Shown in pieces: positions 29,969-40,923 of a DNA stretch of 64,000 nt. Under the pieces are notes generated by a model. That model did not search any database and had not been told where the DNA came from. It saw nothing but the letters and a program-made list of their open reading frames with translations. Origin of the DNA: Azolla caroliniana. Taxonomy: Eukaryota; Polypodiophyta. The DNA lies in NCBI GenBank assembly GCA_043228905.1, contig JBHGNT010000007.1, positions 17,918,001-17,982,000 on the forward strand, written 5' to 3'. Positions within the stretch are counted from its first letter, which is position 1. Each line of letters opens with the position of its first letter. Made by a program: the position numbers and the translations under genes.

Positions 29969-31990
29969 TTAATGGGGATTTGGGGATCTAATATATTTAG
30001 TTTTGACTAGATAAGAATAGAGTGATTTGGATTTGGTCCAACATATGAAAGGCTTAGGAATGTCTTTTAGTTGGGGATCTTGGCTAAGGTTGGCGTGTAA
30101 GTCTTGTAAAAACGAGTGGATGCCTAATTTAGGGGAGTTTTTAGAGTACCTAAGCTTGAATATGGTAGGTGTAACGGAAGATTTGTTTTTATGCTTATGG
30201 ACGAGAGTATTCCTAAGGGAGAAATGATGTTTTTTAAAGGCTTTAAGGATGAAATGGGGTGGGTAACCTCGGCTAATGAGTCTAAGGAAGAAACAATTTT
30301 TCATTTCTAGGTACCCTATAGGTGTGCTTTCTCTAACTAGGTAGTGTTTTAATTCGTTTGAAATAAAATTTTGTTTAACATGTATGGGATGGTCTGAAGA
30401 GAAGGGAAGATATTGATAGGAATTTAATGGTTTTTGGAAATAATTGAAGGAGAACTTAGAGTTCTCTAGATTGATCCAAATATCCAAAAAAGGGAGCCTA
30501 GTGGGGGACGTATGGATCGTAAGTTTAATAGAGTTATTGGTTATAAGGCTATAGAAATTGAGGTAGTCTAAGAGTTGGGATTTCATACCTGTCCAAACCC
30601 CGAATGCATCATCTATGTACCTAGTAAAATAGAAGAGATGGGGTGTGGTTTGTGAGTTTTCTAAGTGTGATAAGAAAATGCATGCATAGACAACTGAGAA
30701 GTTGCTACCCATGGTTGTTCCTTTGATTTGTTGGTATATTTGATTATCGAAGGTCAAGTAGTGATACTCTAGGGTTAGAGCGCTAAGGGTATATATAAGA
30801 TTAGTCTTGCTTGGCTAAGGAAAAATGGGGGGAGATGATATGACGAAGTGCTTCGAGTCCTAACTTAGGGGGGATGCTAGGATAAAGGGATTCTACATCA
30901 AAAGAGAAGATGAAACTGTTAGGAGGGGGGGTTAGTTGTTCTAGTTTTTGGATGAGGGAGTGTGAGTCTTTTAGGTATTGTTTTTGGAGTACTAGGATGG
31001 GTAAAAGTTGAAAATGTAGCCATTTCGAGGTTTGCTCGAATATCGAGTTATTATAAGAACGGATGGGTCTAAAGCTAATGGGTGTTTTATGGAGTTTAGG
31101 GAGAAAGTAAATATTAGATACTTGATATCCCTTTAGGGGTTTATGGAGTATGTAATTAGCTTCGATAAAGGAAAGTGTTCCTAGATTTTTTTGCACTATA
31201 CTATTTAGGCGATATAAGAGTTCTTCTAATGGAAAATGGGTTACTTTTCTATAGGTGGTGGTATTTGAGAGGTGGTTTATAGCTTTTTCATAATAGGTAT
31301 CTTTGTCTAGAACACATACTCCCATGTTCTTATCAGGCGGAAGAACGATAATTTGGTTGTTTTTCCTAAGGCTCTTAAGGGTTGTGCGAAGGTGAAATGG
31401 TGTCCTAACGGGTTTGGGTATAGGTTGTTGGAGTTTAGACAAAAGGAGGGTTTCATGTTTTTTAATAATATTTTCAAGAGGGGGATATTGAGATGGTGGA
31501 TTCCAGTTAGGATTTGGTAGTTTAAATGGATTAAGAGGGGGTGATTCCATGTCTCTAAAGAAATGTTTTAAATGTAAAGATCTACTTAAACTAGCAAATT
31601 CTTTAACGATAGTATTAGTGGAAGATAGAGAGGATGGTGGAATGTATTTGAGTCCTAAGCTTAGCAATTGTGTTTCATTATTTGTGAGGGGGTGTTTAGA
31701 TAAATTGTGAATTTTACTTTCTATTCGAAGGGTAGCATTAAGCGGTTTCCAAAACTTTTTTCATAGTCTATTACTATTGGATTTTTTCTGGCGTGGGCAG
31801 AAGGGGAAAGATGTATTTGTATTACCTAGCCACATAAAAGTGTCTGGGGTGGAGGTGGTCCTATTAAGAAGATAAAATAGGCGTCTACAAGGATGCACGA
31901 CGTGTCTAAAGTGTTTGTTAACACGCTTAGCACGTTGTGCTAGTCGTTTTTTGGTAGGCTAGAATGTGGGTTCATATGGTGTGTGGTAGG
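29969..31990 (-). pseudogene. PLE reverse transcriptase
   Basis: Minus-strand segments in order: AKRVNKHFRHVVHPCRRLFY and SKHPLTNNETQLLSLGLKY (about 31960-31640, frameshifted); NNQIIVLPPDKNMGVCVLD; SNIYFLPKLHKTPISFRPI; SFDVESLYPSIPPKLGLEAL, the PLE motif A; stops near 30770-30800; then QQIKGTTMGSNFSVVYACIF (motif B); RYIDDAFGVW (catalytic IDD, about 30630-30600); LPFLDIWINLENSKFSFNYF; and a conserved C-terminal CWTKSKSLYSYLVKTKY. This order matches Penelope-like RTs. No GIY-YIG endonuclease is visible at either end, so it is probably an endonuclease-deficient type or has lost the domain. Two frame breaks; non-functional as it stands. Confidence 0.88.
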
Positions 31991-32199
31991 GGGAGGATTA
32001 GTGGGGTGTGGTGTATTTTTATAATGTTTATGATTAGGAGGATATGAGGGAGGGGTGGTGTGGTGTGGTGGGTGAAGGGGGTTTTTATATTAGAGAGGGG
32101 ATAATAAGAAGGGGGCTTATTAAGATACGAGGGAGGGGTAGAGTATGAGTTAAAGGGGGGGGGGGCAAATGAAAATTAGATAAAGGAGGGGGAGGGATA

Positions 32200-33556
32200 G
32201 TATGTGAATTAGGGGCAAAATAGGGGGGGGGGGGGAGGGGGGCATGTTAGATTATCGAGAAGTAATGCAGGGGCATGGATGAGATATGGAAATAATTGAG
32301 AGGGAGAGGGGAGGGGAGGAGGCATTTGTTCATAGAGGTTGCCTCCATATGAAGACAAAGGGGGATGTGAGGAGGGAGCAGAGAAAGGGGAGTAATTAGG
32401 GTTCTGAAAACATGAGAGGTGAGGCTGTTGTGAGCATGGATGAGGGGTTGGAAGGAGGGGCAGCACAAATGTCTGTCGACTGCCTTGTGCAGTTCCAAAC
32501 AACACGCCATGTAGGGAGGGGGAAGGGTGCACGAGATGGTTGTCCAACACAGTCCCATATTCGTTTACAATAGGGGGGGGGGAATGATTGATGAAAGAGG
32601 TCGCGATCAACTGCGGCATGTTGTTGAGTATTGTGGGGTGGATCACGTTTCTGTGATGTCCAATTATCATAGTGCGTACCATGTGTACGGTGAAGAAGGG
32701 GCAGCAGCGGGAAGTTTTGTTGGCGGCTTTGATTCATAATAGAGTGTCGAAATTGTTGCCTTGAAATGTTTGGCAGGTGTGGCTGACAATAGTATGGTGG
32801 ATGGAGCTCGGGTACGGTGTTAGGAGCCAGAGGACTTGTATGAGCGGGGAGATGACTGAGGCCTATCGTTGCGAATGGTTGTGGTGAGCGGTAATGGTGC
32901 AGTTCATTATTGGGAAAGTGTGGGTTATGGAAAAGAACTTGATGCCCACCGGGGTTGGGATAAGGTTTAAATGCATGTTTAACCTCATTAGTTGCGGTGT
33001 TGCAGGTGAAAAGGAGGTTAGATGCTCGGTGACGAGGACATTGCGCTTGTTTGGAGTTATTATTAGAGCGGTGGTTTGGGTTAGGGTGAGAGTTAGGAAA
33101 AGGGTTAGTGGTATTTTTGGAATTAAAGTTAGTGTTTGGGTTAGATTTAGGTTCTAGGTTAGGGTTTAGGGTAAAGTTTAGATTCTTTTTGGGGTTGGGT
33201 GTGGGTGTGTGATTAGAATTTTTATTTAGGTTAATAGTATGGGGGACCGAATTTTTAGTGTTATTTATCTCAGCTTCTATAGGAGCAATGTACGAGGGAC
33301 TGTCATAAAACATTTCATTATCATTTTCTTCTTCCCCTTCATACATTGTAACGTCTATATTTCTAATATTAGGGTTTTCATATCTATTTTGTGCTCTTGT
33401 TTTATCTCTAAGTTTCGTGGATGTTCTCTTAAGTGTATCATCAATGTTGTGATTTAGTGCGAAATCGTCACACATTTTTAGGATTTCAGAGCCGAAATCT
33501 TGTAGTAACGTATTAATTGTTTCTTGAAAATTAGTAGGCTCAACATATGATGACAC
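32200..33556 (-). CDS. PLE upstream ORF, low-complexity N/P/H-rich protein
   Basis: The frame from 33556 is open for 386 codons to 32396 and continues in an overlapping frame to about 32209. The first 120 residues look ordinary (TINTLLQDFGSEILKMCDDF, then KLRDKTRAQNRYEN). The rest is repetitive: NPN-rich (about 33230-33060), then H/P/Q-rich. No known domain recognised. On the plus strand the NPN stretch is degenerate GGGTTAG/GGGTTTAGGG, like telomere repeats. It belongs to the PLE by position, just upstream of RT on the same strand. C-runs of 10-13 nt near 32157, 32223 and 32573 would make the frame prone to slippage. Confidence 0.5.
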
Positions 33557-33612
33557 ATCCTCAAAATGTTGGGGTTCTTGAAGGATGTTCGCAAAGTGGG
33601 GGGGGCATTGCT

Positions 33613-34105
33613 ATCGAGAGTGGACATGCTCCCTATTCGAGTGGTGTACTGACCCGCACTCCTTGTTGGCCGTAAGGCACTAATGCTAAAAAGAACCCTA
33701 ATATTCTACGGAGCTTCGCACCTAAGCGTTGCAGTCAGACCCACGGTGTTGCGGGCTAACCACCTAAACTTGTGTGGCACCATTGAGCACGCTACAAACC
33801 TAGGTGTGACGTCTGCAGTCAGTATACCACCCACTTGCGGGTGACCGCCAACCACTTGCGAGGGATCAATGTGTAGCACATTCCTACCTACCTTGGCAAG
33901 TCACATGCCATGAGTTTTGTGGTTGTTTGGATGCTTCAAGCATTGCTAGTTAAGCGTGCTTGAGCCAAAACAGTACTGGGATGGGTGACCTCTCAGGATG
34001 TCCTGGTTACATCCATGATAGTAAATCGAGAGTGGACATGCTCCATATTTGAGCGGTGTACTAACCCGCACTCCTTATTGGCTGTAAGGCACTAATGCTA
34101 AAAAG
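33613..34105. repeat. 81-bp direct repeat, 412 bp apart, at the PLE 5' end
   Basis: 33613-33693 and 34025-34105 share ATCGAGAGTGGACATGCTCC...GGCACTAATGCTAAAAAG with about six mismatches. The second copy ends exactly at the target-site duplication, so the repeat is part of the insertion. PLEs often have such partial tandem ends (pseudo-LTRs). Confidence 0.8.
33929..34013 (+). other. 5S-rRNA-like segment (3' two-thirds), antisense to the PLE
   Basis: GGAT...AGTTAAGCGTGCTTGAGCC, then CAGTACTGGGATGGGTGACC and a GTCCTGGTT-like end closely follow plant 5S rRNA from about residue 30 to the 3' end, with changes in the last third. The 5' third is missing or unrecognisable, so it is not a functional 5S gene. 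It lies between the two 81-bp repeats. Cassandra TRIM elements carry 5S sequence in their LTRs, so a captured Cassandra-like piece is an alternative. Confidence 0.68.
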
Positions 34106-36839
34106 GATGAAAATAGGAGGGGGTGACTTCCTATTACCAGCTGAAGAAAAGCAATTCAGGGAGATGTTAAAAAGGCATGGAAAGGTGTTCGCATTCCAAC
34201 CTGAGGAAATAGGGTGTGTGGATCCAGGAATAGTAGAGCCCATGGTTATATTCACTATCCCTCATATTCCATGGAATTTTAAATCAATACCCATGCCTAG
34301 GGCTAGAATCCCTCAACCATTAGAACTTCTAAAAGAAAAGATAAGGATGGGTATCTTGGAACCATCAAACGCTCCTTACTCGAGTCGATGGTTCACTATG
34401 TTAAAGAAAGATGGGCGACTCCGATTTATCCAAGATACGTAACCCGTGAATAAGGTAACAATCTGAAACTCGGGAGTAGGGCCAATTGTGGATGTGTTTG
34501 CTGAGATGTTTGTAGGAAGAGCTATATATTCAATGGGAGACCTTTATTCCAGGTATGATCAATTTCAACTTGCTATCAAAAAGTCGAGATATTACTTCTA
34601 TCAAGACAACTATAGGGTTAGTATGGATGTGTACCTTGCCGCTAGGAGCGACCAACTCAGTGGTGCATATGATGAATGGAATGAACAAGGTACTTCGTGA
34701 TTTTATTCCTCACATTACAAAGCCTTTTTTAGATGATGTTTTGATTAAGGGATGCAAGGAGGAAGAGAAGAATGAGGAATTGGACGAAAGTGGTTGCCGA
34801 CCATATCAAGGATGGAAGAAGTGCAGTTGACCTTATCAGGGGCGAAGTCAATATTTGGGGCAAAAGAGATATTAATAGTTGGTCATATGTGTGTCCCGTA
34901 TGGGAGAAAGCCATCCCCAACCAAGGTCAATGCAATTCAAAATCTGCAAGAGGAATGTACATCCATCTCAGAAGTACGAAGGTTTTTGGGGGTATGTGTT
35001 TTTTACTGTAGATGGATTCCGCATGATGCCCATTTATCTGAACCTTTATACGAAGTCCTAAGAAAAGGAGAAACATTTGAATGGAGTGAAGAGTATTCAG
35101 AGGCAATGAGGAAATTGAAGTCCTACTTGGCACAAGCTCCACCATTAAAGCAACCTGACTACACCCAACCCATATATCTCACAATAGACTCTAGTCCCAT
35201 TGGAATTGGATGGGTGATAAAACAACAAGATAGGGAAGAAAGGTATCCAGTCCGATTCGGAGCGAAGGTTCTTAATGGTCGACAAAGAAAGTATGCACAG
35301 GTGAAAAGAGAGCTATGGGGGATAGTAACAACAGTTAAGACATATAGAGATTACTTAATTGGTGCTGAAGTAATAATAGAAACGGATTGTTTGCCGATTC
35401 TTTGTATCATAGCTAATTGTGATATTCCAGATCAAGCTATGTTAAGATGGTGCATTTATATTAGATCAATCAACCCTGAAGTTCGACATATATCTGGGAA
35501 TAGAAATGTAGTAGCAGATATGTTATCAAGAGCAAGGTATAAGGAAGAGGAGATTTTAGACTTAGACAATGAGGACAAAGAACAAACAGTCCTTACCACA
35601 AGCATTAGCCGGGAAGGTGGAATGCACTTTCTAGAAGAAGAGTATGAAGAAGAATTCAAGGAAATAGGGAAATATCTGCAAGCCCTTGACAATTTTAAAG
35701 GTCGATATGGAAAAGAATTCACACAGTTTCGCAAGAAAGCCCATAAGTTCTTCTTGCATGAGGGATATCTGTGGCGACATCCGAAAACCAAAGCAAGGAA
35801 ACCCACAAAGAGTAATAGGTTCTGAAGAGCAAAGAAAGGACATAAAGAGAGATCTGCATGACAAAGAATGGGCTGGTCATCGAGGAGTGTGGGCCACTTT
35901 CAGTAAGATTAAAGAACGGTTTTGGTGGCCTCAATACTATGAGGAAATAAAAAAGTATGTGGACATGCACTACGAACAACAGGGACATTAGGAGTATGTC
36001 AATTCATCTTGGAGGACATTGTTTCTAGATATGGATGTATCGGGAAGATAGTGGCTGATAGGGGAGAGCTCAATTCTGCAGATTCCTAAAGATCAAGATT
36101 TTTTCGACAAAGTAGGAATTCGGCTTTCTTTGACAATGGCATACAATCCAGAAGCTAATGGAAAGATAAAAAGGGGGCATGGGCCAATAGTCAAAGCTTT
36201 AGCAAAGGCATGTAAAGGACAGGTCAGTGATTGGCCAAAAATCGTACCCTATTCACTATGGACTGATAGGACAACTCACAGCATTGTTACTGGATATATG
36301 CCTACAAAATTAATCACAAGCCAGAAGCTGATAATGCCAATTGAAGATAAGATAACTACATGGGTTGTGTTGCCTTGGGAATTAGAAATGAGTAGGGAAG
36401 ATTTACTTGCTATTCTGATACGACAACTTTCAATCCAGAGCAGAAAACAGAAAAAGCAACTACTAGATTGAAAGAAGCAAGAATCAAGAATAAGGACAGA
36501 TTTGATAAGATAAAAAGAATACGACCAAGAAAGGTGCAAGAGGGAGATTGGGTATTAGTATATGATAGTAGCCTAGATAATCAATACAATACTATTCGAA
36601 AGTTCACAAAATGATGGTTTGGACCTTATGAAGTTAGAAAAATAACAGATAAGGCCACATATTTCCTCAATGAATTAGATGGAACAGAAATTTGTATCTC
36701 AATTGCAAGAAAAAGGATTAAAATATTTAAAAGGAGGGAGTCACTAGAACCCGAATTTTATGCAGAAGGAAAAGAACTAAAGAAATCAGAAGAAGTGTTG
36801 GATGAACTCTGCACAACCAATGTGTTCAGAGGGGGTGGG
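34105..36839 (+). pseudogene. Gypsy-3, 3' portion: RT, RNase H, integrase, C-terminus
   Basis: After the insertion: FLLPAEEKQFREMLKRHGKVFAF, RT with LEPSNAPYSSRWF (about 34355) and FLDD (about 34728, in place of YLDD). RNase H: LTIDSSPIGIGWVIKQQD near 35180 and NVVADMLSRARY near 35510. Integrase: AGHRGVWATFSKIKERFWWP near 35870, then a truncated core, then MAYNPEANGKIKRGHGP near 36140 and SLWTDRTTHSIVTGYMPTKL near 36260. The C-terminus has DWVLVYDSSLDNQ and an IARKRIKIFKRRE ending near 36740. Stops and deletions throughout. The text strongly recalls a lineage abundant in fungi; phylogeny would be needed to say how it relates. Confidence 0.8.
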
Positions 36840-37462
36840 TGTCGTGAAGGATTTGCTTCACGATATAAAAATAAACTTAAATATTGTATTCAATAATATT
36901 TCAAACACTTGAACCCACAACCTTATAAACCAAGCACAAAGTACATACCACTAGGCAAGGGTATTTATTTTTTGAAATATTGTAAAGAATATGCTTCATG
37001 ATATAAGAATGAAGCTAAATATTGTATTGAGCAAAATTGAGAGACTTTAACCCTCAACCTTGTATACCAAATGCAAGGTATACACCCCTAAGCTAAGTTA
37101 TTTGTTTTAAAAAATACATTTCCATCATTGTACTTATCCTATATCTATTTTCACACATGAGAGCTTAAATGAGCATGATGGCTATCATGCATCACATGTA
37201 ATGCATGTGTACCAAATGGCAATCATGCATCACATGAAAGTCATGCATTGCATGCATGCCATCCTCCCACACATTACCATATGCATAACACTACTTATAT
37301 AAAGAGGGGCAAGGAAAAGAAGAGAATAAAGAGAAAGTTAGAGAAATAATATAATTAAACAAACAAGTTAGCTCATTTGGGAAGACGCTCGTATTTTGAA
37401 CTTGGAGTCAAGGGTTCAAATCTAGAGTTTAGCGAAAGAAAAGTCGCATCTTGTGATCGACA
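36840..37462 (+). repeat. Gypsy-3 3' LTR
   Basis: TGTCGTG...ATCGACA, 623 bp, with perfect TGTCG/CGACA termini, preceded by the polypurine tract AGAGGGGGTGGG (36828-36839). It contains two diverged ~137-bp copies (36840-36975, 36977-37110), each with an antisense tRNA-like module; a cluster of CATGCA (RY) motifs at 37165-37260; a TATA box TATATAAAG (37296-37304); and a sense tRNA-like stretch (37367-37425, TTAGCTCATTTGGGAAGA ... GGGTTCAAATC). Confidence 0.72.
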
Positions 37463-37712
37463 TTGTAACTTTGGTAAAATATTGTGTTGTTAATATAAAG
37501 CTTGTTCTTATAATACATTTTCACTTCTTAAATCATACATTATCTGTTATCTCTTATCTATGCTCATCTGTCTCTCGCACATTACTTCTAACTCTTGTTC
37601 TTCCTATCCATAATCTTTCTAACATTGTTGCACAAGCCTTATAAAATATATAGCCAACTCCTTTTAACCTTAGTCCCTGCGACTTCACCACACAAACCAC
37701 AATTACCCCAAT
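37463..37712. other. Spacer, no feature seen
   Basis: AT-rich sequence between the Gypsy-3 LTR end and the Gypsy-4 LTR. No motif recognised. Confidence 0.4.
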
Positions 37713-38233
37713 ACCGGTCACAACCGAGTTGTACTTTACAGCTTACAGATTAACTTAACAGAGTAGAAATAGATTCAAGATGAGACAGATACAAAGATAA
37801 CCCAAACAATATTTGTATTAATCACTGAATAGAAAATTATTACAAAAGGTAATGTATGCCGAACATATCTCTCTATCACTCGATACAGTATACATATATG
37901 TCTATTTTCTATCTATTTTCCTTTCGTTGTTTGTCGATTTATATAGCCTCCCCTTTTCTTGTCGCGCTTAAACAACCTCCTCCTGATCCCCAGCCTTTAT
38001 TCATGGTTGCTTGTATTTCGGTTACCTTCCTCGACTGCCAGTACTTGACTAGATTCTCCTTTTCATACTTGACCTTACTCGTCTCCTTTTTAAGATTTGT
38101 TTCACACCTCATGCCTTTTGTCCCACGGATAACACTTGCCATGCATGTGGAATAGTGCCTTGCACGTCAAACCCAAACAAAATAAAATCGAGAAATCGAA
38201 AATATTGACATCCAAAAAAAATTCTATAGTACA

Positions 38234-40923
38234 CTATTCTTCTTCCAAAATCGATGTGATGCCCTCCGGTTGCTCCGACTCCCTTGGTTTGAGATCGACC
38301 AAAAAATCGGCCCTTTGCTCTGTGTTCTCTTGAGCTTCAACTTTTTCCCCCAACTCTCGAGTCGTCTCCTCCTGCTTTGGCTCGTTTGTGTGAAACTCGG
38401 CTGAAAATCCTAGTCGTTGGTTTGCAATTACCGCCGTATCTTTCGGAGCCACTTCTTCCTGCTTTGGCTCTGTGGCTTGTTCAACCACTTGTTCCTTCTC
38501 CAAGTCCGGGCGCGTTCTCTCTTCCTTTTTCAGCTCTTGTGTTGCTCTCTCGGTCAACACGCCTGTTGAGGCCTATGCCGCGGCTTCGGCTTCCTTTTCG
38601 GCTTGGAGGTGTGCACGTTCATAACCTTTTGTTTCAATGGTGAGTAGCAGTTGATCATCGTTGAATTACTCAAGGAGGTTTCCGATGGTCGTGGTGTGGG
38701 TTTGTGCCAAGGCTTGGAATTTCGCAATGAGGTTTTCGCGGAGGATCTAAATGTTGTTCTCGTCCATTTTGTAAAATCTGTGGCCCTCTTTTTTCCGATT
38801 CTCGGCATCTGCTCGGAAGACTTGCAATTCGGTTGCTTGAGCCGACGATTCTTTCCATCCACAAGCTAGTGTCTCTTCGATTTTCTGATTCAACTTTGTC
38901 CGGTGCTTGGAAACCAAAGCCTTTACTTGTGCTTCACCCATCTCGTACTTGGCACGTAGAGTGTCCAATGCCTCTTTGGTAGTCGCAACATCAAGCTCGA
39001 GCTTGGCTTTCATGATTTTGTAGGACGTGGTGACCCCAGCGAGTTTTTTCTCCATCACTTCCGTATGTTGGTTGTAGCGTCGGAGGAGTCGATCCGAATT
39101 CTCGGCTAACTCCTGTTCATACCGCGGAGATCCGTGTGCTAGTGGAGAGTCTCTGAGAATGTATGTTGTTCTTGCTCTGACTCTTCCAACATTTGGAGTT
39201 GCCGACTAAGTGTTGCTTCAGTTCCGTGTGTTCGTGTTGGAGAATGATAAGTTGGTCATTTGTAATGGCAGAATCCCATTGGTATCCCTCCTCAATCTCA
39301 TGAATTTTAGTTGCGGATGCCTCTTTTGTCGCCCGAAGAGCAAGTGTGGAATTTTCTTCAGTTTCTTGGAGCTTGGTAGTTTGTGTGTCGAGCCATTGTT
39401 GGAGTTCGGCCTCTCGTTTTGTTGCCTACTCTCGGATTTGATGGGATTCCTCTTTGGCCATTTGGTAGTGCTCTTTGGCCTTTTTAGTAAGCACTGCTTG
39501 AACAATGAACTCTTTTCGTAGTTTGGAGGAGGGACCGCGACCGTTTCTAGAGTTAGGGTCAGGTGGTGTTCGGTGGCTGGCACCGATTCGGTTGTGTCCT
39601 CGATCTGGGTGGACACATCCACATGGTTAGGAGCAAGGGATGGGAGGGGGAGGGGGTTGGTTTGCCCGATGGCTTTGAGCCATTGTTCAATCTCAGCCAG
39701 GTGGCTTTCTCAAGCCTGCCACAGTTCTGTTGCTGTTTTGGCCTGTTTGCTACTGACAGCCATACCTTTAGTTGTGTGGGTCGTCTTGTCCAGTTCTCTA
39801 TAAGCTTCGACTAGGACCATGTTGAGCTTAGGTAGTTCGATCCGTATGTGACGAGTCTTAGTTTGTCGTTTCCAGCCGATTTGCTACAATTGTGGCTCCT
39901 CTTCCGATTCGAGCTCGTTGGCGACGTAGTTGAACCATTTGTGCCTCGGCATGTTCCTGGGCTATGCGTGCCGCCACGGTAACCTGGAGGCGACGAGAAA
40001 GTCAATTAGCTCGTACGCCATGCAGATTGTAAGATCACGCCGAGCTCATAGGCTTCGGCGGGCATATTCCTGAATGTCAACACTTCTTCTTCCGAGATCC
40101 AGACTATTGCCCTTACTCTGTATTCCCCTGTCAAAGACTGAGCTTTTATTGTGATGACAGCAACGGTCTTCTCGATTGCGATGACCAATTGGAGGTTCTT
40201 GGTCGCGGAGTCCCTTGTCTAGGAGGACATTTTCATCGTGTCCGCTGATTCTTCTCAGAGTCATTTCGATTGCTCCATGGATGACTGCCTGTTGTCATTT
40301 GTGGTTGTCCAGGTCTCCTCCTGGCGGTCTTGTCGCAGGCTGGCCGATTTGAGCTTAGGCTTTTCCACCAAAGTAGATGTCTTGGGCTTTTCACACCCCG
40401 GTATGGTGATGTTGTCCTCTGGCTCCTGGGCCTTGGTATCTGTGATCGGTCGTGGCGAGGTTGGAGTTCGGACAGGTGTATCATCCTACCATTCCTCTTG
40501 AGCTAACTGTAAAGCTCGTTGACATTTTGCCTAAGTGGGCAAGGCGGGGAGGGTGAGGGTTCGGCAATAATCGATAAGTAGAGCACCGATAAGTATGTGT
40601 ACTAGAGTAAGCAAGAATTGTTTCCCTGCATGGAAAGCCGACAACCCGGTGCGGACTCCTTCCCCTATGATGATTCCCTAATCGATTGCACCGCCTCTAT
40701 AGGCAATGATGATGATCCCTTCCTTCATCTTTGGCATGATGTATGCGTTAGCATTCACGCAGCTGAACTCCAAGAGAAATCTGGCTAATTCGCCAAAGAA
40801 CTCGTTAGACCTGCCTTGCGTGCGATACGCCTTTGCCGACACTGAGTACTCCCTGAAATGAGCTTCGAGGACGTTCTGAGGAGAAGCCTTGATGTCCTGT
40901 TCCCCACCTCGCTTAAGGCTCAA
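38234..40923 (-). CDS. Gypsy-4 extra region: unknown domain plus long coiled coil
   Basis: In the place of RT-integrase. 40923-40678 opens with SPQNVLEAHFREYSVSAKAY and LARFLLEFSCVNANAYIMPK, and the frame continues past a stop with LSAFHAGKQFLLTLVHILIG; I do not recognise this domain. From about 40200 to 38234 the frames, broken by several shifts, are rich in E, K, Q, A and L in heptad-like order (EESHQIREATKREAELQQ-like near 39460-39400; KLELDVATTKEALDTLRAKY near 39010-38940; EQATEPKQEE near 38480). This suggests an extended coiled-coil protein. Plus-strand frames over the same stretch are shadows. Function unknown; possibly a captured host sequence. Confidence 0.45.

Larger units (their letters stand above)
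29504..34104 (-). mobile_element. Penelope-like element (PLE) inserted in Gypsy-3
   Basis: A 4601-bp insertion flanked by a perfect 15-bp duplication GGATGAAAATAGGAG (29489-29503, 34105-34119). Joining the flanks restores the Gypsy-3 frame (MKIGGGDF). The minus strand encodes an upstream N/P/H-rich ORF (33556-32200) and a Penelope-type reverse transcriptase (about 31990-29969). The 5' end (right side) carries an 81-bp direct repeat and a 5S-rRNA-like stretch. PLEs are a distinct retroelement class, known in animals, fungi, algae and a few plants. Confidence 0.85.

Noticed and set aside
32247-32558. Separate minus-strand gene with Cys/His-rich text
   Set aside because: It overlaps the PLE upstream ORF in another frame and arises from its Pro/His-rich coding.
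33929-34013. A functional 5S rRNA gene
   Set aside because: The 5' third is not recognisable, several conserved positions are changed and no terminator T-run follows.
37367-37425. A functional tRNA gene (sense, in the Gypsy-3 LTR)
   Set aside because: A- and B-box-like parts are present, but the acceptor ends do not pair and the anticodon arm is poor; treated as a tRNA-like relic.
38377-40501. Plus-strand open frames opposite the Gypsy-4 coiled-coil region
   Set aside because: They are shadows: the minus strand has the heptad-like composition and lies in the element's transcription direction.
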